Shown here: positions 53,188 to 59,081 of the stretch, one piece after another
Layout of the letters: the number at the start of each line of letters is the position of its first letter
Numbering within the stretch: the first letter of the stretch is position 1
Source: Coriobacteriaceae bacterium AF08-21
Lineage (GTDB): Bacteria; Actinomycetota; Coriobacteriia; Coriobacteriales; Coriobacteriaceae
NCBI GenBank assembly: GCA_027687465.1
Contig: JAQCQR010000014.1
Location: 1 to 59,081, forward strand
DNA: 59,081 nt
Direction: 5' to 3'
Made by a program: the position numbers and the translations under genes
The notes under the pieces: model-generated
Told to the model about the DNA's origin: nothing
The model's database searches: none
Seen by the model: only the letters and a program-made list of their open reading frames with translations

Positions 53188-53199
53188 TACAGGTTGCCT

Positions 53200-54429
53200 A
53201 TGTTTAATAAAAAGCCCCTCGCGGATACCACCACCCGAAGACCCTCAACTGGTGCGCAGGCCAAGATCTACAGTCGCGATAACGTGGCTCGCTATTCCGA
53301 GCGCGCTCGTCAACGCCGCCGTAGCCACACGATTCGTCACGTCGCGCTCATTGTCGTGCTTGGCGTGCTGCTGAGTGCCACTACCGCTGCCGGCCTGTGG
53401 TTTGCCACCATTATGGGCAAGCTCGGCGATTCTAATGTCATTACTGACAATCTGCGTCGGGTTCTGGTTGACACCGATGAGGCAAAGGATCCGTTCTACG
53501 TGCTGCTTCTTGGCACCGACGGCCGTCCGGGCGAGGATACGTATCGTGCCGACTCGATTATCCTGGCACGCATCGACCCCACGCAAAAGCAGGCGACGCT
53601 CATTTCCGTTCCGCGCGACACCAAGGTCGAGTACAAGGGCGAGACCATGAAGATCAACGCCTGCCATACCGTTGGCGGCGCCGAGGCCATGGTCGAGGCG
53701 GTCAACGAGCTGTGCGGTGTTCAGATTTCCCACTATGCCGAGGTCAGCTTCGACGGTATGCAGGCGCTGATTGATTCGGTTGGCGGTATCGACATTAACG
53801 CAACCGATGATGTTGACGACCCCGAGCACCTGGATATTAAGATTACCGCTGGCCAGCAGCATATGGACGGTGCCACCGCCCTTACCTATGCCCGCTGCCG
53901 CTACACCTATGCCGACGGCGATTACACACGCATGCGCCACCAGCGTCAGGTGCTTGGCGCCCTTGCCAACCAGATTCTCAATAACTTCGATGCCACGAAG
54001 ATCTTTGGCCTGGTTAATTCGCTGTCCGATATGCTCGTAACCGATATGAGCGTTCAGGATATCGTGGCTACGGTCAACGCCATGCGCGGTATGGATGTCG
54101 ACGGTATCTACTCGGCCAACCTGCCCTCGTACGCCGACGACAGCACCATGATCGACGGCGTGAGCTACGTCTTTGTCTACGAGGACGAGCTCAAGGAAAT
54201 GATGGAGCGCGTCGATGCCGGCAAGGATCCCAAGGGTCCCAACACCATGGGTCTTTCCGACGGTTCCAGCTCTACGATCGGTGACCTCAGCAACAACACG
54301 TCTGACGACTACGCAAACGGTACCGCAACCTCATCGGTCAGCTCTGACGATTCCGACGATTCGAGCGACAGTTCCGATTACTACGAAGAGCCCACCGGCG
54401 ACGGCAACGGCTACGAAGCCAACTACTAA
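53200..54429 (+). CDS. LytR-CpsA-Psr (LCP) family cell-wall polymer transferase
   Basis: 409 residues. A basic cytoplasmic N-terminus and one membrane helix (about 50-72, HVALIVVLGVLLSATTAAGLW) precede the LCP domain (LLLGTDGRPGEDTYRADSIILARIDP, LISVPRDTKVEYKG, DGMQALIDSVGGIDIN, ALTYARCRYTYADGDYTRMRHQRQVL) with its conserved Arg and Asp residues. The C-terminal 70 residues are rich in Ser, Asp and Thr. These enzymes attach teichoic-acid-like or capsule polymers to peptidoglycan. The ATG at 53200 is 12 bases after murA, and the two wall genes are probably cotranscribed. Confidence 0.92.
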   Translation: MFNKKPLADTTTRRPSTGAQAKIYSRDNVARYSERARQRRRSHTIRHVALIVVLGVLLSATTAAGLWFATIMGKLGDSNVITDNLRRVLVDTDEAKDPFYVLLLGTDGRPGEDTYRADSIILARIDPTQKQATLISVPRDTKVEYKGETMKINACHTVGGAEAMVEAVNELCGVQISHYAEVSFDGMQALIDSVGGIDINATDDVDDPEHLDIKITAGQQHMDGATALTYARCRYTYADGDYTRMRHQRQVLGALANQILNNFDATKIFGLVNSLSDMLVTDMSVQDIVATVNAMRGMDVDGIYSANLPSYADDSTMIDGVSYVFVYEDELKEMMERVDAGKDPKGPNTMGLSDGSSSTIGDLSNNTSDDYANGTATSSVSSDDSDDSSDSSDYYEEPTGDGNGYEANY

Positions 54430-54594
54430 GTTACGGCGTTTTACCAAACGCCGTAACGGCTCGACGCTGCGCGCCGCCCAAGGCGACAATTTGTCATTCA
54501 AAAGGCAGGGCATGACCAGAAGGTCAATGCCCTGCCTTTTTCATGCCAACTTGTTCGCCTTGGACGTCGCTCGCTGACGTTGGCTCAACCTGCG
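54430..54594 (+). repeat. Structured repeat element, copy 4 (complete), with terminator
   Basis: It begins on the base after the LCP stop. The 12-bp hairpin is GTTACGGCGTTT-TACC-AAACGCCGTAAC (54430-54457). The outer helix CCAAGGCG (54478-54485) pairs with CGCCTTGG (54556-54563). The apical terminator hairpin (about 54500-54541) has GGCAGGGCAT against ATGCCCTGCC with the AGAA loop and TTTTT. Each helix differs from copy 3 by paired changes. Confidence 0.88.
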
Positions 54595-54620
54595 ATGTTG
54601 ACTACTCCCCTTGTATCAAA

Positions 54621-54654
54621 AACCGCCCCGTTCTCTGTAGAGGACGGGGCGGTT
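54621..54654 (-). terminator. Terminator of pepT (possibly bidirectional)
   Basis: AACCGCCCCGT and ACGGGGCGGTT form an 11-bp stem around a 12-base loop. On the minus strand TTTTTGAT follows. On the plus strand CGTCTTTT follows. Confidence 0.8.
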
Positions 54655-54680
54655 CGTCTTTTGGGCTTATGCAGCCAGGC

Positions 54681-55928
54681 TTATGCGAAACGGGCGACGA
54701 GCTCCTGCAGGACGTCGGTCATCTTGACGAGCGAACTGACCGGGACGAACTCGTTGACGCCGTGGTAGCAATAGCCGCCGGTGGAAAGGTTGGGGCAGGG
54801 CAGACCGCGGAACGACAGCTGCGCGCCATCGGTGCCGCCGCGAATCGGCAGCACTTGGGGCTCAACGCTGCAGGCAAGGTAGGCTTCCTTGGCAACATCA
54901 ATAAGCTCGGGATAGTCACGAACGATCTCGGCCATATTTCGATACTGCTGCTTAATCTCGACCGTCACGCGCCTCTCACCCAGACGCTGGTTGAGCATCG
55001 AGGCAGCGGCATCAATAAGGTCGAGTTTCTGCTGGAACTTGGCGGCGTCATGGTCGCGGACGATATAGCGCGCTGTGGCGTGATCGACGGTTGCAGATAC
55101 ACCCTCAAGGTGATAAAAGCCCTCGTAGCCTTCCGTATACTCCGGGCGCTGCACGTAGGGGAGCAACGCGTTGAAGTCGCAGAACAGATTGCCTGCGTTG
55201 ACCATACGGCCCTTAGCGTCGCCCGGGTGGATGGACTGGCCCTCAAAGCAGACAGTCGCCTCGGCGGCGTTAAAGCACTCCCACTCCAGCTCGCCGATGG
55301 GGCCGCCGTCGACCGTGTAGGCGTACTTGCAGCCAAAGGTATCGATATCCAGCAGCTCGGCTCCGTGGCCGATCTCCTCGTCAGGGCAGAAGCAAATGCC
55401 GAGTGCGGGATGGGGCAGAGAAGGGTCCTGAGCGATACGCGCGACAAGTGACATGATCTCGGCGACGCCTGCCTTGTCGTCCGCGCCCAGCAGCGTGGTG
55501 CCATCGCTGCAGACCAGGTCCTCACCCGCGAGGTCATTCAGGGCGGGAAGCTTGGCGGTACTCATGGCAACGGGCTTACCGTCAACCGTGCCGCAGACCA
55601 GGTCGCCGCCTTCGTAGTGTACGATGTGCGGCTTCACGCCGGCGCCCGGTGCAACTTCGGTGGTGTCGAGATGGGCGATCAGGCCCAGGGCGGGCTTGTC
55701 CTCAGCGCCCGCACTTGCGGGGATATGCGCGCAGACATAGGCGTGCTCGGTCACGTGGGCATCTTCCGCACCAAGCTCGCGCAGCTCTTCAGCCAGCACG
55801 TTGGCAAGGTCAAACTGAACGGTGCTCGAAGGTACCTGGTCGCAGTTTGCATCCTCGGACTGCGTGTTGATCTGGACGTAGCGCAAAAAGCGTTCGAGGA
55901 CATCGGGGTTCGTGGTGGTGTTTTCCAT
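54681..55928 (-). CDS. pepT: Peptidase T (tripeptide aminopeptidase)
   Basis: 415 residues. LERFLRYVQINTQSED at the N-terminus, LIAHLDTTEVAPGAGVKPHIV with the first metal His and Asp, LLGADDKAGVAEIMSLV, FCPDEEIGHGAELLD with the catalytic/metal Glu pair, and IRGGTDGAQLSFRGLPCPNLSTGG are all PepT motifs. It removes the N-terminal residue from tripeptides in the cytoplasm. The ATG at 55928 with TTGGAG upstream is chosen over a frame 32 codons longer. Divergent from the DtxR-like gene. Confidence 0.95.
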   Translation of the reverse strand: MENTTTNPDVLERFLRYVQINTQSEDANCDQVPSSTVQFDLANVLAEELRELGAEDAHVTEHAYVCAHIPASAGAEDKPALGLIAHLDTTEVAPGAGVKPHIVHYEGGDLVCGTVDGKPVAMSTAKLPALNDLAGEDLVCSDGTTLLGADDKAGVAEIMSLVARIAQDPSLPHPALGICFCPDEEIGHGAELLDIDTFGCKYAYTVDGGPIGELEWECFNAAEATVCFEGQSIHPGDAKGRMVNAGNLFCDFNALLPYVQRPEYTEGYEGFYHLEGVSATVDHATARYIVRDHDAAKFQQKLDLIDAAASMLNQRLGERRVTVEIKQQYRNMAEIVRDYPELIDVAKEAYLACSVEPQVLPIRGGTDGAQLSFRGLPCPNLSTGGYCYHGVNEFVPVSSLVKMTDVLQELVARFA

Positions 55929-56048
55929 AAAGACCGCTCCAATCTTGGTCGTCGTGTGCAACAAGAACTCTAGCACGGTATGCCACGGCATACCGCGACG
56001 CTTGGATGGGGTAGAATCAGCCATTGAATGCAGAAGGGACGGAAGATC

Positions 56049-56471
56049 ATGGATACGACAAATAGCTCGCGCGAACTACATCTGACGGTGGCGAACGAAG
56101 ACTACTTGGAGTGCATGGTTCGCATTGAAAGCGAAGAGGGGGAAACCAACGGCGTGCGATCGGTCGACATCGCGCAGCGCCTTGGCGTCTCCAAGGCATC
56201 GGTCAATAAAGCGGTTTCGGCGCTCAAGGCATCCGAGCTTGTCGAGCAATCGCACTACGGCAAGGTAGTCCTGACCGATCGCGGCCGCGAGGTTGGCACG
56301 GCTATCTGGTACCGTCATCGCCTCGTCCGCACGTTTTTGGTTCAGGAGCTCGGTGTCGAATTTGAGCGAGCCGATTCCGAGGCCTGCATGATGGAGCATG
56401 CGCTATCCGAGGACACGATGAACCGCTGGCTCGCCTATCTCGAAAAGCAGGGAATCAGCGTCGAGGAATAG
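56049..56471 (+). CDS. DtxR/MntR-family metal-dependent regulator
   Basis: 140 residues. The N-terminal winged HTH (NEDYLECMVRIESEE...VRSVDIAQRLGVSKASVNKAVSALKASELVEQSHYGKVVLTDRG) and the dimerisation helices with metal-site residues (RHRLVRTFLVQELGVEFERADSEACMMEHALSEDTM) match the family. The C-terminal SH3-like domain is lacking, as in MntR. It probably represses metal uptake genes elsewhere. It is 10 bases upstream of the methyltransferase gene. Confidence 0.9.
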   Translation: MDTTNSSRELHLTVANEDYLECMVRIESEEGETNGVRSVDIAQRLGVSKASVNKAVSALKASELVEQSHYGKVVLTDRGREVGTAIWYRHRLVRTFLVQELGVEFERADSEACMMEHALSEDTMNRWLAYLEKQGISVEE

Positions 56472-56481
56472 CGGGATATAT

Positions 56482-57375
56482 ATGGATACGAGTTATTACA
56501 ATCGCTTTGGTGCCGAGGAACTTACGCGCCGCTTGTCGAGCGAGACCTTGTTGGCGCAGGGCCCCATGGGCAGTGTTCTGTTGAGTGAGTACGACGCCGC
56601 CGATATTCCACCGGCGTTTTGGAATCTGGCAGAGCCGCAGACCGTTTCTCGTATCCATCGCTTGTATGTCGCCGCCGGCGCGCAGGTACTCATTACCAAT
56701 ACCTTTCAGGCATCAAGCTATGCCCTCAAGCACGACCAGATTGCGCCGTCCGTGGCGGAGGTCAATCGCGGGGCCGTCGACGATGCCCGCCAGGCGCACC
56801 CTCAGCTGCTGCTGGGCTCGATGGGTCCGATCGGTATTGAGTGGTTTGCCGAGGACTCGGCCGAGTTTCGTGAGATCCGAGGCATTGCGCGCGAACAGGC
56901 GCACGCCTTGCTCAATGCTGGTGTTGACGGTCTGCTGATCGAGACGGTGACGTCTATCCGTAATTTGCAGCCCATGCTTGCCGGCGCCCGAGATGCCGCC
57001 GACGGCATGCCTGTTCTGGTGAGTTTTGTCGTTGACGATAAGGGCGACCTGTTGGGCGATGCCCTCAACATCGAGGCAGCCGTTTTGTACGCCGAAAAAC
57101 ACGGCGCAAACTCGGTTGGTGTTAATTGCTGTTCGCTTGCGGCCGCGAACGCGGCGGTGCCCAGGATGGTTGCGTCGGCGACTACTCCCGTCACGGTGCG
57201 TCCCAACGTGGGCGATCCGGTCCAGACTCAGGATGGCCCCGTATGGCACGAGAACCCCGAAGCTTTCGCGCGCGCATGCATCGAATGGAGACATGCCGGT
57301 GCCGCAATGGTGGGCAGTTGCTGTGGAACCACGGCAATCACTACGGCAGCGATGGCCGAGGCGCTCGATATATAA
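56482..57375 (+). CDS. Homocysteine S-methyltransferase family protein
   Basis: 297 residues, the catalytic barrel only. GPMGSVLL at the start, ITNTFQASSYAL, and the zinc ligands in VNCCSL and GSCCGTT are present, as in BHMT, MmuM and the first domain of MetH. It transfers a methyl group to homocysteine; the donor is not evident (S-methylmethionine or a methylated folate/corrinoid partner). Cotranscription with the metal regulator upstream suits a zinc enzyme, but that is inference. Confidence 0.88.
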   Translation: MDTSYYNRFGAEELTRRLSSETLLAQGPMGSVLLSEYDAADIPPAFWNLAEPQTVSRIHRLYVAAGAQVLITNTFQASSYALKHDQIAPSVAEVNRGAVDDARQAHPQLLLGSMGPIGIEWFAEDSAEFREIRGIAREQAHALLNAGVDGLLIETVTSIRNLQPMLAGARDAADGMPVLVSFVVDDKGDLLGDALNIEAAVLYAEKHGANSVGVNCCSLAAANAAVPRMVASATTPVTVRPNVGDPVQTQDGPVWHENPEAFARACIEWRHAGAAMVGSCCGTTAITTAAMAEALDI

Positions 57376-57380
57376 AGGGC

Positions 57381-57413
57381 AAAACCGCTCCATACGGGGC
57401 GGTTTTTTTATTG
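57381..57413 (+). terminator. Terminator after the methyltransferase gene
   Basis: AAACCGC and GCGGTTT pair around a loop containing CCATACGG, followed by TTTTATT. It lies 6 bases after the stop. Confidence 0.85.
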
Positions 57414-57533
57414 CCTGCATGTCCTCGGCAGCATTTGCCCAAATGGTGAATGCTGGTGCCGGCAGGTTGCCGAGCGTGTATCGCGGGTATACCTCATGCG
57501 TACCATGATCCAAACACTGTGAGGTGTCTGCGC

Positions 57534-58934
57534 GTGTGCGCGATAATTCATTTTGGAACTGACGGTTGGCGCGCTCGCGTCGATGAGGACTTCACTGCCG
57601 ATAACGTTGCCCGTATCGCCGATGCCGTCGGCGAGTTGTGGCAAAAGACCAATCCGGGCAAAACGGTATATATAGGGTTCGACACTCGGCCCCTGGCGCG
57701 CGAGTTCGCTGAGCTTGCGGCAGGCGTGCTTGCCGCTCACGGATTGGACGCAGTGCTCGCATCTCGGCCTGTTCCGACCCCCGCCCTTACGTGGGCGGCG
57801 GCGTATGACGGCGAGGCCTGCGGTGCGCTCATGGTGACGGGATCCCATCATCCGCAGGGGTATCTGTGCCTTAAGCTGCGCATGGGAGATGGCTCGACGG
57901 CCAATCAGGATGTCATCGAAGAGCTCGAAGAGACTATGGCCCCCGAGCCGATGGGGATCGAGGAACGCTATCGCACCGCGGATATTATTCCTGACTATAT
58001 GCAGGCGGTGGCATCGTTTGTCGATGCCGAGGCCATTCGAGCCGCTCACCTGCGTGTGGTAGTTGACCCCATGGGCGGCGCGGCCCAGGGATATCTTGCC
58101 GACCTGCTGCGGGAGCTAGGCGTCGAGGTGCACGAGATTCATGCCGGACAGTCGTCCGATCAAGAGGACATTTGCCCCGACCCTGTTGAGCCGTGGGTGG
58201 ACGCTTGCGAGCGTGCGGTTGTCGAGGACGGGGCGTGCGCAGGCCTGGTGACCGACGGCGATGCCGACCGTATCGGTGCGGTCGACGAACGCGGTAGATA
58301 TATTCATCCGCATCAAATCATGGCGCTTGTTTTGGGCGACCTCGTTCAATTCCGCAATTTGGAGGGGCGTGTCGTCGTCAATCTCTCGTGCTCGACGCTC
58401 GTGCGTCGCATTGCCGAGGCGCTTGGCTGTCGTGTGACCGTTAAGCCGGTCGGTTTCAAATATATAGCTGCAGAGATGAAGAAGGGCGGCGTCCTCATGG
58501 GAGGCGAGGAGGCCGGCGGTATCGGCATCGCCGCGCATATGCCCGAGCGTGATGGAATCCTTGCTTGTCTGATTCTGTGTGAGCTTATGGCAAAGACGGG
58601 CGCGCCTTTGGGCGTTTTGGTCGATCAGCTCGAGGCCAGTTTTGGTAAGACGAGTTACGGTCGACGCGATTTGCGCCTTGAGGCCGAAGATGCCGAAACG
58701 TTGCGAACCCTGCTGCCGGGCGTAAACCCCAAGTCGATTTGTGGCAAGGTACCGCAAAACGTTAGTCATATGGATGGCTTGCGTTTAGCATTCGAGGATG
58801 ATACGTGGCTGCTGGTCCGTCCTAGCGGGACCGAACCAGTGGTGCGCGTCTACGCCGAGGGGTTCTCGGTGGAAGAACGTGATGAGTTGCTCGATGCTGG
58901 CTGTGCTTTAGCTAGGGGGACGTATCCGCTTTAA
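57534..58934 (+). CDS. Phosphoglucomutase/phosphomannomutase family protein
   Basis: 466 residues with the four-domain phosphohexomutase layout. FGTDGWRARV opens domain 1, the phosphoserine loop is TGSHHPQGY (Ser104; most members have TASHNP), DGDADRIGAVD binds magnesium, GGEEAGGIG contacts the sugar, and RPSGTEPVVRVYAE binds the phosphate. The GTG at 57534 with GAGGTG upstream starts just before conserved sequence. It interconverts hexose-1- and 6-phosphates; whether glucose, mannose or glucosamine is not clear. It probably ends its own transcript; the last 147 bases of the window hold no recognised gene. Confidence 0.92.
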   Translation: MCAIIHFGTDGWRARVDEDFTADNVARIADAVGELWQKTNPGKTVYIGFDTRPLAREFAELAAGVLAAHGLDAVLASRPVPTPALTWAAAYDGEACGALMVTGSHHPQGYLCLKLRMGDGSTANQDVIEELEETMAPEPMGIEERYRTADIIPDYMQAVASFVDAEAIRAAHLRVVVDPMGGAAQGYLADLLRELGVEVHEIHAGQSSDQEDICPDPVEPWVDACERAVVEDGACAGLVTDGDADRIGAVDERGRYIHPHQIMALVLGDLVQFRNLEGRVVVNLSCSTLVRRIAEALGCRVTVKPVGFKYIAAEMKKGGVLMGGEEAGGIGIAAHMPERDGILACLILCELMAKTGAPLGVLVDQLEASFGKTSYGRRDLRLEAEDAETLRTLLPGVNPKSICGKVPQNVSHMDGLRLAFEDDTWLLVRPSGTEPVVRVYAEGFSVEERDELLDAGCALARGTYPL

Positions 58935-59081
58935 CCATGAGACTGCCTTATATAAAGAGATGCTCGGCGAGCGGTAGTTAACGGCTGGCAAACGTTAGTC
59001 GGATCACAAGATATGTAGGAAATGTGTACGCCCAGATTCCCGCCCCCGGCGCCCCTCCGGTCTGGCAATATATCTCCTTGC

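Noticed and set aside
58935..59081. Possible gene in the last 147 bases
   Set aside because: No start with a ribosome site leads into a convincing frame; the segment is treated as intergenic and cut by the window end.

Overview
This is chromosomal DNA, rich in G+C, from a probable gut Coriobacteriia bacterium, most likely Collinsella or a close relative. That is inferred from gene content (OFA-type MFS, paired GH4/PTS maltose systems, atp operon layout, a UbiD/LpdC aromatic decarboxylase locus) and from its intergenic palindromes; no rRNA gene is present. I see no tRNA, rRNA, CRISPR array, phage or insertion sequence, and 52 protein genes.

Layout. 69-7127: tex, then a leftward SDR / OFA transporter / Gfo-Idh oxidoreductase group with a divergent LysR regulator. 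7286-11511: MarR-controlled heterodimeric ABC exporter. 11958-15260: pyridoxamine kinase coupled to a small Cys-rich protein, a DUF4143 ATPase, and an LMW tyrosine phosphatase. 15321-23340: two complete alpha-glucoside modules, each an RpiR regulator, a PTS EIICB and a GH4 6-phospho-glucosidase, in opposite orientations. 23584-24813: MFS exporter. 24975-30821: aromatic-acid decarboxylation locus (an LpdD-like domain fused to IPP isomerase, a DASS anion transporter, LpdC-type UbiD, UbiX, MerR). 31023-37501: acidic membrane protein, aldose-1-epimerase, polar amino-acid ABC transporter, M20 peptidase. 37733-54429: housekeeping run prfA, prmC, (inserted hicAB), tsaC, glpK, upp, atpI-like/atpBEFHAGDC, murA, LCP protein. 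54681-58934: pepT, DtxR-like regulator, homocysteine methyltransferase, phosphohexomutase.

How the genes work together. In the decarboxylase locus UbiX should make prenylated FMN, UbiD uses it, the LpdD-like domain is the predicted cofactor chaperone, and the fused isomerase could supply the dimethylallyl donor. The transporter would import the acid and MerR would sense it. I consider the LpdD-IPP isomerase fusion the most novel protein in the window: every catalytic and metal-binding residue of type I isomerase appears to be kept.

The second unusual layer is non-coding. A structured element of about 165 bp occurs four times (11611, 32868, 38801, 54430). Two copies begin on the base after a stop codon, and the helices show compensatory changes between copies. 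A separate family of 33-35 bp palindromes sits just after many stop codons. A third short repeat occurs once between genes and once in frame inside the M20 peptidase gene. Several other long inverted repeats (2309-2466, 7166-7271, 14714-14777, 39017-39295) do not belong to any gene.
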